This document shows positions 1 to 55,984 of a stretch of 64,000 bases of DNA, in pieces. The position numbers and the translations under genes were made by a program. Origin of the DNA: Coenobita brevimanus (taxonomy: Eukaryota > Arthropoda > Malacostraca > Decapoda > Coenobitidae); NCBI GenBank assembly GCA_032717465.1, contig CM064697.1, forward strand, positions 1,092,501 through 1,156,500, in the 5' to 3' direction. The notes beneath the pieces were generated by a model. The model did no database searches. It saw only the letters and a program-made list of their open reading frames with translations, and had not been told where the DNA came from. Each line of letters begins with the position of its first letter. Within the stretch, counting starts at the first letter, position 1.

Positions 1-176
1 TTTTCTTTTTGTGTAGACTAACTAGCTAAACAGGCCAACACCCACGCCTTGATTTTTCTCCGTCTCTCTTGTGACGCTGGAGACTGTGCTTGCTGTGCTG
101 TTTTTCATTCACTCATACCTGCCAAAATTGGCTTGTGTTTCGTATTTTTTACTCAGAAGTCTACCCAACTCACTTT

Positions 177-207
177 ATAGATAGATAGATAGATATACAC
201 GCTTGCA

Positions 208-246
<39 letters not shown>
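177..246. repeat. GATA and TG microsatellites
   Basis: A short (GATA)n run at about 177-195 is followed by an uninterrupted TG run from 209 to 246. The first 175 bases show no recognisable gene. Confidence 0.9.
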
Positions 247-248
<2 letters not shown>

Positions 249-284
249 GAAGAAACACGTTACACTTGTGGACATATGTGGAAA

Positions 285-385
285 GTTTTTAACGCTCTAA
301 TCGGAAATCGGCCCCGGGACTCCTTGATAGAAGACCGACACTAATATCAATACACCATGGCGTAGTAACAGCTAAGCCCACACGA
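285..385 (-). mobile_element. tRNA-derived SINE head (degenerate)
   Basis: Read on the minus strand, this segment has the layout of a tRNA-related SINE head: an A-box-like CCATGGTGTATTG stretch near 355 and a decayed B box (CCGGGGCCGATTTCC, from an expected GGTTCGATTCC) near 310. No clear tail or target-site duplication is visible. It may be only a fragment. Confidence 0.5.
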
Positions 386-554
386 ACTGTGTGAAGACCC
401 AGGGAAATCGATTATGGAAGGATATGTTTCAACCCATATCTCATAATATGGGTTAGGGGTTGAAATGTATCCTCACATTTCAGAATCATTTGGATTTTTG
501 CTTTGCCCTACGCAACTCTCTGTTTTAATCTATCCCAGCCAGGACAAGCGCGTT

Positions 555-1045
<491 letters not shown>

Positions 1046-1129
1046 TCCCTAGTAGGAGTGTGCGAGTGAGAGATAACATTATGGTAATTTTGCGTATGTG
1101 AATGTTGAGGTGGCTGCTGACGTTTGACA

Positions 1130-1500
1130 TTCATCTCCAACACCCACACACTTATTTCACACTCTCTGCACATCACCACACTCTCCTACCATCCCTTCCC
1201 CCTCCAGCACACACACACACTACCCCTCTCTTTCTCATTATACATACCCACAGCATAGTCTCAAAATACCCACACCACAATCTCACACACCCACCACATC
1301 ACACACACTCACGCCCACACTTCACTCCCACATAGACATACAGCTCCCCACACACACATCCACACCACCCCTCACTGTCACATCCACATCACTCTCTCAC
1401 ATCCACACTACAGTCACACATCCATACCACACTCACACATCGTCCCCATACATACCCACACTATATTGGTACACCCCCCCACACACACACCGACACTTTC
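1130..1500. repeat. CA-rich degenerate sequence
   Basis: Cytosine/adenine-rich sequence with many short ACACAC and CACATCC blocks follows the long CA array and looks like its decayed extension. No coding signal is seen from here to 1770. Confidence 0.6.
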
Positions 1501-1769
1501 ACATACGCTATAACATATCCTCTTCTGATTCACCTGCACATTCATTCTCCATTTCCACCTGCACTCATTCCAATGGCTGTCACTCACTCATCCTTGTCAG
1601 TTGCTCTCACTCACTTGCCTGTTCTCTTGCAAGTTCGTTTATTTCCTATTTCGCTTACACTTTGCATCCAGTATTCTCTCCATGAAACTATAGATTTACT
1701 GTCTGATACGCCACCTAAGCCTTATTCTCAGTGACCTTGGAGGTTTCGTGTTATCTCTTCCCCAACAAC

Positions 1770-1925
1770 TTATTTTGCATATTACATCCTAGCAATCTCT
1801 TGTGTGGAAGTTTTGTTGTTTTAATATCGACATAGTTTACAGGAATATCATACAGGAGAATACTGAGGTGTTATGTGTAGAATAAATCGCTAAGGTAGAG
1901 GTATTACGAAGTCTCCAAAATGCAT
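1770..1925 (+). repeat. dispersed repeat family R1, copy 1
   Basis: Shares an ordered set of words with the copy at 3385-3525: ATTACATC, a TCGACATAGTTT-type block, ACTGAGGTGTTATGTG, AGAATAAATCGCTAA and a final TATTACGAAGTCTCC. Related copies lie on the minus strand at 16375-16475 and 16615-16715. The class is unknown; no terminal repeats are evident. Confidence 0.6.
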
Positions 1926-1929
1926 TTAG

Positions 1930-2480
1930 AATACAACGCTCACTCTCAGTCAGCCTCTTATTCAGTCCCTCACTTTTCACCCACTCCCTTTTTCACCAAT
2001 GCTTTCTCATCTTTTTGCTACCAATTCTTCCCACTCCTATTGCCCACTTACTCACTGACTCATCCTGCTATTCCACTCACTCATTTGTGTTCACCAAGCC
2101 ACACCTCAAATCCTTCCACTTCCTCCTTAATTTATCTTTCCTGTTATCCCACCTCTCCGTCCTCCCCGCCACTCCTTCTGTCCCTGCTTTCCGCGTGATG
2201 CCACTCCTTTTACATATTCACCACTCCCTTTCTATGTTCTTGACGCTGCCCCTTCTTGCCCCTCTCACCCACTTACTCCGTGACTCATCCGTCTGTTCCT
2301 TCACCTGCCTTTTCTTCTCACCCAGTCACACCTCAGATCGTTTTCATCTATCATACTGTTCCTACCTCAGCATCCCCCCCCCCCCACACACACACACACT
2401 CTCCTTGTGTTTCCGCTTCCACTCTCTGTCATCATCCCGCTGCTTGACACCAGCAATTTTCGCCTCTCTCACCCACTTAA
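1930..2480. repeat. pyrimidine-rich diverged tandem duplication
   Basis: A C/T-rich block in which CACTTACTC, TGACTCATCC and CACACCTCA(A/G)ATC occur in the same order near 2045-2110 and again near 2268-2337. This indicates an old tandem duplication of about 220 bp. Open frames here reflect composition. Confidence 0.5.
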
Positions 2481-2539
2481 ATGACATCGTGCTGTTCCAC
2501 TCACCAACTTCTTTTGTTCAAATTAATGAGCCATAAGTC

Positions 2540-2660
2540 AGATCCTCGTCGTCCATCACTTGGAAGTATGTTCTCCCTGCAATCGAGAGGTAATGGGTTC
2601 GATCCCCTATCTGGTCATGACATTTTTGGGTATGGCCTTCTATACTCCAGCCTGGTTAAA
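2540..2660 (+). mobile_element. tRNA-derived SINE fragment
   Basis: A good B-box-like word, GGGTTCGATCCCC, lies near 2606-2618. The corresponding A box is decayed, so this is a SINE relic and not a tRNA gene. Confidence 0.45.
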
Positions 2661-2686
2661 CCCAGAAAAAGAAGAGACTATCTTCC

Positions 2687-2866
2687 TGTCCTGGTCGTTT
2701 CGGCCACAAATGATTTAGGCCGTAACGTCCAAACTGGCTGACGCCCGAATCACCTAACGTCCTAAACAGCTTAAATAACCAAATTTCATCAAGATGACAT
2801 CGCTGAAGTTAGGTTAGGTTAGGTTAGGTTACGGCCTAAATGACTTACGGCCGAAACGACCAGGAC
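2687..2866. mobile_element. MITE with 39 bp terminal inverted repeats and internal TTAGG units
   Basis: The left end (2687-2725, starting GTCCTGGTCGTTTCGGCC) and the reverse complement of the right end (2828-2866) agree at about 34 of 39 positions. Length is about 180 bp, with no coding capacity. About five telomere-like GGTTA units sit at 2808-2831 just inside the right repeat. No unambiguous target-site duplication was found, so the superfamily is left open. Confidence 0.8.
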
Positions 2867-2897
2867 CCCAATGTTCACAGACTTGCGGCGAAACTGT

Positions 2898-3130
2898 TGA
2901 TGCATCAGCTAAGGCATCGGCTGATATGTCATATCAACAAAAAAATTCAAGTTGAGCAACTTTGTACTTCATAAGAAAGTCGCTAAAATGCTTCCTTTTA
3001 AGCGAAATTGAAAATAGCCTAATAGTCAGCTGATGCGTCAGCTGACGAAACAACTGACAAATTAAACCAGCTCAAAATTTCAAGCTGAGGAACTTTGTAT
3101 TTCATTAGAAAATCACTCAGAGTTCTTCAA
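2898..3130. repeat. diverged tandem duplication, about 130 bp unit
   Basis: ATGCATCAGCTAAGGCATC ... GAGCAACTTTGTACTTCATAAG is followed about 135 bp later by ATGCGTCAGCTGACG ... GAGGAACTTTGTATTTCATTAG with the same word order. Origin unknown. Confidence 0.6.
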
Positions 3131-3384
3131 ATGCAAGTATTCGAACTTTCCTTGAAGGAGAGGAAAAAAAAATTCCCCAGGTGTAACACTTATAGACCTG
3201 TCGGCTTCGCTGCAGGTAAAAACGGGACCTGGATTGTAAATTCTTCGGTTGTGTACGGTAGTTTGATCGAACATTGAAATATAGCAAATTTTGACATGTT
3301 TAATGACCCTCATGCAGTAAAACAGGCATTTGGGTCGTATTCTGAATGGCACAGGCTTCCTTGCAGCAACTCTCTTCAGCTATT

Positions 3385-3525
3385 TAGTCTGCTTATTACA
3401 TCTTAACTTGCTGTATGTCGCTTTAATGCCGACATAGTTTCGCCAGTAGCAGAGAAAAGGATACCAAGGTGTAATGTGCAGAATGGTTCGCTAAAGAAGG
3501 GATGTTACGATATCTCCAAAGCCAC
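3385..3525 (+). repeat. dispersed repeat family R1, copy 2
   Basis: Collinear with the copy at 1770-1925 (GCCGACATAGTTTCGCC, CCAAGGTGTAATGTG, GTTACGATATCTCC). An in-frame ATG at 3476 lies in this repeat upstream of the 3626 exon. Because it sits in repeat sequence, it is unlikely to be the real start of that protein. Confidence 0.6.
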
Positions 3526-3625
3526 TCATAATACGACCCCTGGAAAGACCTTTACCACTACTTCTGCTCCCCGTCTTTTTGTTGTTAGTGACCCTACCAA
3601 CAGTGACCGTGTGTTTCCTCTGCAG

Positions 3626-49840
<46,215 letters not shown>

Positions 49841-49899
49841 GATTTCTGACATATTTTTGTCCATGAGAAAGTTTTGATTGTTTGTCTACATATTTACAC

Positions 49900-49905
49900 A
49901 TTAAA
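49900..49905 (+). promoter_or_regulatory. possible poly(A) signal ATTAAA
   Basis: ATTAAA 60 bp after the stop codon. No canonical AATAAA was seen in the next 400 bp. Confidence 0.45.
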
Positions 49906-50449
49906 TGAGAATAAGCATGTGAGGAATCCGTATAAGTCTAGATTCTGTCATGGGAAGCATTTCAGGTACAGCAAGCCGTTTCAGGAAGTTAAGAAATACT
50001 ATATAACACAAATACCACAAATGTATTTCATGTATACTCTTGTTACTTAGCATCTTAATGTTTCCTATGAAGACAATCAGACAGGTGGTGAAGAGCCAGT
50101 CTTAGTATAGCCAGAAATATGAGTTCATGTCATTGAGTTCTATAATGGGTTGTATGTTCCATCTTCAGTGTATTGTGTATTCTTAGTACCAGTATGTTGT
50201 TTATGTATATGCAGCCAAGATTGTGTTATTTATAAATACAGTTCTATAAGAGCTAGAGCCATCTCTGCCAGTTTCCAGTATCCATTATAATGAATGATCT
50301 TTGGATGATTGGGAGTATTGTCTGTAAGAATAGCATGGTTAAAATCGGAGCAATGGAATAATAGATTTACTGTTTTCTTCATTATGTATTTCTTATTTTG
50401 CCTGCATCAGAACAGGACATCTCTGACATTGCAGCACTATGGAGAGTGT

Positions 50450-50451
<2 letters not shown>
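49906..50451. other. 3' UTR or intergenic, no recognisable features
   Basis: AT-rich; nothing supported. Confidence 0.4.

Positions 50452-50506
<55 letters not shown>
50452..50506. repeat. AT microsatellite
   Basis: Uninterrupted AT repeats directly before the next element. Confidence 0.95.
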
Positions 50507-50510
<4 letters not shown>

Positions 50511-51024
50511 GTAGGTGAGGGCACTCACCATCCACTCACTCGATGTAGTGCTGCTCTCAGGTGTCTGCCCTTTCCTCTCTTCCATCCTTCTTTCCTTCCA
50601 TCCTGTTCTGTCTTTCTTTCTTTCATTCTTTCCTTGTCCTTCTGCCTACGGGTGACTTTACATTCCCTCTTCATTCTTTCCTTCATTCTTTCCTGTTCCT
50701 TCTGCCTGTGGGTGACTCTGCACTGAGTGACAAGCCAAATGGTTTCCTGTACACCAGGAAACCATTTACTATGCTGGGTGGCAACCATATAGCCATATTT
50801 TGGCACCTGGTGGTTTAGTGGGTAATTATTGCACTCCAGTCGGATTGAGCCGGTGAAGGTTTATATCCAAGGGATGGTTTGGGTTGATTGCTCATGTAAT
50901 GTCACTCAGGGATGAGTGAGGCTGGTCACTCTCATCTTAAATGACGAGACCAACTGCCTAGCCCTGGGCTCATACTCTCCTCATGGGGCAATGTAGGATT
51001 GGATGATGGATGGATGGATGGATA
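50507..51024 (+). mobile_element. hairpin-repeat family H, full-length, tRNA-like-tailed
   Basis: 5' end GTGGTAGGTGAGGGCACTCA, pyrimidine-rich block, perfect 13 bp stem AAATGGTTTCCTG (50737-50749) / CAGGAAACCATTT (50755-50767), A-box-like GGTGGTTTAGTGGGTAATTA (50810), B-box-like AAGGTTTATATCC (50856), tail of GGAT repeats. Best copy for defining the family. Confidence 0.9.
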
Positions 51025-51124
51025 TATCCATCCATCCATTCATCCATCATCCAATCCTACATTGCCCCATGAGGAGCGTAGGAGTCTGGGGCTAAGCAGT
51101 TGGTCCCAACATTTAAGATGAGAG
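50925..51124. repeat. 200 bp imperfect palindrome without spacer
   Basis: The right arm (51025-51124) is the reverse complement of the last 100 bp of the repeat at 50507-51024, meeting at GGATATATCC (51020-51029). Arms differ at a minority of positions. It is the 3' end of a second, inverted copy of family H. Confidence 0.9.
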
Positions 51125-51914
51125 TCTATCTATCTATCTATCTATAGCCCGACGCCCTAATCCTGCAAAGGGTGGCCGCAGACAAAACGCCTCCAAGTCA
51201 CTGTGTCACCCACCATTTGACTCCCCTCCCCCCAACTCACCCCCCCCTCCCTCTCAACTCCATCCCTTCACCTCATCCTCGGTCTACCCCTCCCTCTCCC
51301 TCCCTCCACCTCACCTACATACACCCTCTTAGTCAGTCTTTCATTCTCCATCCTCTCCACATGTCCAAACCACCTCAGTGTATTTCTCCTAATCTTTTCA
51401 ACCACATCCACATCTACCCCACAACGTTCCTTCACTTCTTCATTCATCAACCTGTCCCTCCATGTCACTCCACATGCTCCTCTCAAGTAACTCATTTCCA
51501 CTGCTCTCACTCTTGACTTGTTCCCCTCTTGCAAGGTCCACGCCTCGCTTCCATACGTCAGGGTAGGGATCACAATACCATCATGCAGTGACTTCTTAAC
51601 TTCCATACTCACCTCCCTATTTCTCATCACTGCTTTCAGTGTGCCAACAACCTTCCTTCCCTGCTGTACCCTTTCATGTACTTCATCCCCCAAAGTTCCA
51701 TCCTTACTCATCACACTACCCAGGTACTTGAATGCACTCACATTCTCCATATCCTCACCATCCAACCTCACTGCACACTCTGTGACTTCATTCCTCTCAA
51801 ACACCATAACTTTACTTTTGTTTACATTAACTTTCAGCTTCCTCCTCCTACACACTGTCCCAAATTCATTCACCAAACCTTGCAACTCCCATTCATCTTC
51901 ACTCAACAATACTG

Positions 51915-51917
<3 letters not shown>
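51120..51917 (-). mobile_element. LINE family G, copy 4, GATA-tailed
   Basis: The minus strand keeps one long open frame: TVLLSEDEWELQGLVNEFGT, FERNEVTECAVRLDGEDMEN, FKYLGSVMSKDGTLGDEVHE, NREVSMEVKKSLHDGIVIPT, YGSEAWTLQEGNKSRVRAVE, RNTLRWFGHVERMENERLTK. 5'-truncated inside the FADDTVLL motif, where it meets AT repeats (51917-51974). The 3' end is followed by a TCTA run (GATA on the other strand). The youngest-looking copy of this family in the window. Confidence 0.93.

Positions 51918-51974
<57 letters not shown>
51917..51974. repeat. AT microsatellite
   Basis: AT repeats at the 5' truncation point of the adjacent LINE. Confidence 0.95.
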
Positions 51975-51977
<3 letters not shown>

Positions 51978-51979
51978 TG

Positions 51980-53030
51980 TAAAAGTACATATGGAGGTCA
52001 GAGTAGGATAATATGAAGAATTACATTTGGGCCAAGATGAAGTAGTGTGAGGGTCTTTTTTTACTGCCAGCATGTATGAGATACCAGGATATGACATTTG
52101 GTAGTAAACGGATGGAGGTAGGCATTATATTGTGTGTTTGGTATTTTTTGTCATCTCAGGTGGTAAAGGATAATGAACAGTGAGTAAGTATGAATAATGT
52201 TTCCAAAGTGCATTTTGAGACTGTTGTGCCTAGAAGTCTGCAGCATACTTGAGTTCATATAAGCTGAATTTTACTGCATTTATTGTATTGTATCACAAAA
52301 CCCATATTCACAGGCAAGTTCACTGCCATGTTGCAGTTGAATGGAGAATTTGATCCCCTGGTTTCACTGCTGGTTTTTCAGAGAGGTTCCTTACATGGTT
52401 TGATCTTGGACCAATGAACTGTCTAGTCAAGATAACGCTTCTCTCACCCTGATTCTAAACCCTCTGCCCACAGCCAGGATCTTTCATTTATAACCCTCCA
52501 ACAACAAGAGATGCTGGTTTTCAGTCATATTTATATACACTGGTTATTCTCTGTGAAAAGGAACTGTACACAGCAAAGTGCCAAAGTAGCTAATACACTT
52601 AGGAACCTTATTTTATCATTCTAAGAAAATTTTGGGAGTTAAAAATTGTTGAGGGAAGCCACAAAATCAAGATAAACACAGTAGTCAGAGTGTTCCAAGT
52701 GGATTTTATCTTATCTCAATCAATTTTGAATGTGCCTATACATCATCCTGCTTTACCAAGAACAGTACATTTTGGAAAGCAAGTTTTACCTATCACAGAG
52801 TTGCATAAATTGTGCTAGGGTAATATACTGGCTGGTGATGAAAGTGTACTTATAACTACATGTATATATATACTGTAGATATAAAATTATTGTATTGTAT
52901 TCACTGTTTCATACCAGAGCAAATATATCTCATATACTTAAATCTGCAACCTCATTTATCCTTCTGAAATTTTTATCAAGAATGCTAATACCATACCTGG
53001 AGAATTGTAAGTGCATGTAATCTAATTTCA
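51980..53030. other. intergenic, no recognisable features
   Basis: AT-rich; nothing supported. Confidence 0.4.
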
Positions 53031-53034
53031 TTTG

Positions 53035-53110
53035 AGTTGTTGCTGTTGAGTAATCCCAGTCTGCCTGGCTGAGCAGACCCATCAACCACAGGCAAGCAAG
53101 TGCCTATGCT
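53035..53110 (-). mobile_element. hairpin-repeat family H, 3' end
   Basis: GTTGTTGCTGTTGAGTAA, CCCAGTCTGCCTGGCTGAGC, AGACCCATCAACCACAGGCA: reverse complement of the CAAC-tailed 3' module. Confidence 0.8.
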
Positions 53111-53119
53111 GTAATGACC

Positions 53120-53270
53120 GATAAGAAACTTAACAAATAAACAACTTGTCTGACCGAGATTCAATCTCAGGCCCCTCACACTTCATACACGTGCACATTA
53201 CCACTGGGCCAAAGAGAAGATCGCTCGCTTTGCCTCTAAGCAAAATGGGGCTTTTATAGACCTCATTACA
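53120..53270 (-). mobile_element. tRNA-derived SINE family T, copy 1
   Basis: On the minus strand: CTCTTTGGCCCAGTGGTAAT (A box) and CCTGAGATTGAATCTCGG (B box), then CAGACAAGTTGTTTA. Collinear with the copy at 53478-53640. Confidence 0.75.
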
Positions 53271-53477
53271 ACACTCTTTTCTCCCCTTGGTGATTAATTT
53301 GGTCAGTTTTGAATGCACAGTACCATAGCATTGGAGGCCACCACTGGGGATGCTGCAGACCACACCGAACAGCTCATTCCCGGGATGTAAGGACTAGGAC
53401 ACTGTCAACTAACCAACAGCATCATTGCCCTCCAAGCATTGCCTCACATCCCACACCACTGCCAACCAATGTCATGA
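53271..53477. other. intergenic, no recognisable features
   Basis: Nothing supported between the two SINE copies. Confidence 0.4.
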
Positions 53478-53640
53478 CTAAAATGAAACTTAACAAACTG
53501 ATCACATTGATCTGGCCGGGATTCGATCTCAGGCCCTCGCGCTTCATACACACACACACGTTACCACTGAGCCAAAGAGAAGATCCCCCCACTTTGCCTT
53601 TCAGCGACATGGGCTTTTATAGACTCGCTTTCACTGCAAG
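53478..53640 (-). mobile_element. tRNA-derived SINE family T, copy 2
   Basis: On the minus strand: CTCTTTGGCTCAGTGGTAAC (A box), a GT-rich anticodon region, GCGAGGGCCTGAGATCGAAT with CCCGG (B box), then CCAGATCAATGTGATCAG. Same orientation as copy 1. Confidence 0.8.
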
Positions 53641-53654
53641 GTTATCCCATGCAG

Positions 53655-54240
53655 TGAAGTGATAATCTCTTGCAATAGACAGCACCTTACCACAGTAAGA
53701 TACAAGGAAAGAGTGTGGAGGTTTGGTATTTCCCAGATGGATGCAGAATATGCATCCCTCCACCCAGTTAACAGGGGGAACCATTGTAGATCCCATATCA
53801 CCCCATTACTTGGTTATATGGTTACCCACTTGCACTGTATGTGGTTTCCTAGGTTACAGGAAACCATTCAGTTTGTCAGTGTAGAACACCTGACAGAGAA
53901 AGAAGAGTAATAAAAAAGACAGAGAAAATGAGAGAAACAGGAAGAGAGGAGGGCCAGACATCCAAAAAAGAATGAACACGGCAAAGCTTCCCGTCCGATC
54001 AGCGAAGTTAAGCAACGTTGGGTCTGGTTAGTACTTGGATGGGTGACCACCTGGGAACACCAGATGCTGTTGGCATCCCTACGTGTCAAGTGGGGTTGGT
54101 GGAGGATTAGTGCCCCTCCCTGTAAAACAATTAACTCTAAGCCCTTGGCCACCCCGTCTGGGATACATGGCGTCTGGCAATGAATGAATGAATGAAATGA
54201 AAGAATGTGTGAATGATTAGCATCACCACCTACCACCATT
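53655..54240 (-). mobile_element. hairpin-repeat family H copy, interrupted by a 5S-derived SINE
   Basis: On the minus strand it starts GGTGGTAGGTGGTGATGCTA at 54240, is interrupted at 54207-53967, and resumes with the pyrimidine block, AATGGTTTCCTGTAACCTAG stem, TGGTTATATGG and CTGTGGTAAGGTGCTGTCTA. Nested insertion shows family H is older than the SINE insertion. Confidence 0.85.
53975..54199 (+). mobile_element. 5S-rRNA-derived SINE (SINE3-type)
   Basis: 53975-54079 is a clear 5S rRNA relative lacking about the first 20-25 nt: CCGTCCGATCAGCGAAGTTA, AGCAACGTTGGGTCTGGTTA, GTACTTGGATGGGTGACCAC, CTGGGAACACCAGATGCTGT. Box A (about 54004-54020) and box C (about 54033-54052) of the internal Pol III promoter are retained. 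An unrelated body follows, then GGCCACCCC (54147-54155), GGCGTCTGGCAAT (54169-54181) and AATG repeats. It is flanked by the 8 bp duplication AAAGAATG (53967-53974 and 54200-54207). Confidence 0.92.
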
Positions 54241-54454
54241 TCAGTTTTGTCACATATTGATGTATGTTATCTTTAAATTCCAGGGCACCATGAGAAAAAT
54301 TTACTTGCATTTAGACCCTTTTGCTGCAAGCTATTAAACCAAATAAAGTAATCCAACAGTACTAAATATAAAATATAATTTTACTAAAGGGGTTAATGGA
54401 GACAGTTGCCAACCCCTTCACAACAAAAGGTCTCTCCTTAGCTGAACAACATTA
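54241..54454. other. intergenic, no recognisable features
   Basis: Nothing supported. Confidence 0.4.
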
Positions 54455-55870
54455 TTTTGGGGGCAGCAGGCACTGCAGGCAGGAAGGATATAAGGCAGGC
54501 AAGGAGGCAGGCAGGATGTAATTAAGGGAGGCAAGCAAACAAGAAGAATGTAAGGTAGGCACAATGTAAGGCAGGTAACCATGCAGGAAGGATGTAATTA
54601 CGACAGGCAAGCAGAATAGAAGAATGTAAGGCATGCAAGCAGGCATGAGGGATGTAAGGCAGACAAGCAGGTAGGAAGGATGTAAGGTAGTCGAGCAGGT
54701 AGGAAGGAAGGCATCTCACCAGGTAAGATTGTTTACTGGCATGCAGCAAGTAGTCAACAAGCAAACAGGCTGGTTAGTGAGCAGGATGGGAGATAGGTAG
54801 GCAAACAGGGAGGAAGGTTTGCAGGTAGAAAAGCAGCCAGGCAGGTATGCAGACAGGCTGGTAGGCAGAATTAATTATGGGCAGACTGGCAGGTTGGCTA
54901 GCAAGCATGCAGGCTGGCAAGCAGCCACGCTGGAGGACAGCAAGGAAGGTAGTCTGAAAAACAGGCAAATAGGCTGGCAGGCAGGGAGGCAAACAGGCAG
55001 GGTGGAGGGAAGGATGGTCAGCAGGCAGGTAAGGTGTAAGGCAGGCAAGAAGACATACAGGAAGGTAGGTGGCTGGGTAAAGCAGCATACAGAGAGGATG
55101 GCAGATAGGAAGGTTGACAGGCCTTAGGATAGGCATGCAGGCAGACATGGTAGCATAGAATCAGATGTGAAGGCAGCAGAATGGCAGTTGATGAAGCAAG
55201 CAAGCTGATTGGCACGTTGGAAGACTGGCAGGCAGACAGTGAAGCAGTCAGTTAAGCAGGCAGCCATATTGTAAGGTAGGTAGGCAGACCCTTGCCTGTG
55301 ACTGTGATAACGTCAGACAAACCACCCAACCTAAATTGCTTGACCTCCTTCCTACGTGTCTGCCTACTTTCCTTTCCTCCTGTTCCCTTCCTTCCTTCCT
55401 TCCTTCCTTCCTGTCACCCTCTTGTGTGCATGCAACATTTGCACCTGTCCAACTGGGTTGTTTCCTGGCTGTTAGATAGGAAGGGAAGTTGGATGACAAG
55501 TTGGCAGGCAAGCCAGATATCAGAAAAGGTGCCAAACAGACGGACAGGCAGGCAGGTGAATAGATTGGCAATAAGGAAAAGTAGCAAAAAGACTGGCAAG
55601 AAGTCAGGTAGCTGGGCAAGAAGGCAGACTGAATATCAGCAAGGTGGGAAAACAGTCTAGCAGGTTGGCAGGCAGGAACATGGCAAGAAGTAAAGCAGGC
55701 TGGCAGACAGGGTGGCAGACTAAGTATGGTGGAAGGGAAGATGTAGGAGGGAAGGTAGGGTGGCAGTCAAGCAAGAAGACATGCCAACAGGTAGGCAAGA
55801 AGTCTGGCTCAGTTAGACAAGTGACAGGCTGACAAGAGGGAAGGCAGGTTGGCAGGGTCTTGAAGGTGCA
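54455..55870. repeat. 1.4 kb degenerate CAGG/AAGG tandem array
   Basis: Imperfect (A)GGCAGGCA, AGCAGGCAGGAAGGATGTAA and related units throughout, purine-rich on the plus strand. A stretch at 55320-55440 has the opposite bias (TTCCTTCC, CTGCCTAC), so the array includes a strand switch. All long frames here, on both strands, are repeat artefacts. Confidence 0.85.
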
Positions 55871-55959
55871 GGAACTAACGCTGATGACTTTACTGGCCAC
55901 ATATCAACGTCATCAGTAATTTTCTTCAGTTTCACTAGATTAACTATCAAAGTCAATGG

Positions 55960-55984
55960 AGAGAGAGAGAGAGAGAGAGAGAGA
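55960..55984. repeat. GA microsatellite
   Basis: GA repeats, about 12 units. Confidence 0.9.

Noticed and set aside
3476..3625. ATG at 3476 as the start of the GRAMD4 protein
   Set aside because: The 150 nt upstream extension lies in a dispersed repeat and includes the polypyrimidine tract and AG of a good acceptor at 3625; vertebrate GRAMD4 has more N-terminal sequence.
53975..54080. A functional 5S rRNA gene
   Set aside because: The first 20-25 nt are missing or changed and the 3' end runs into a SINE body with a target-site duplication.
54452..55900. Several 60-120 codon frames rich in Leu/Pro/Cys or Lys/Gln/Gly
   Set aside because: They follow the CAGG-type array on both strands and have no non-repetitive core.
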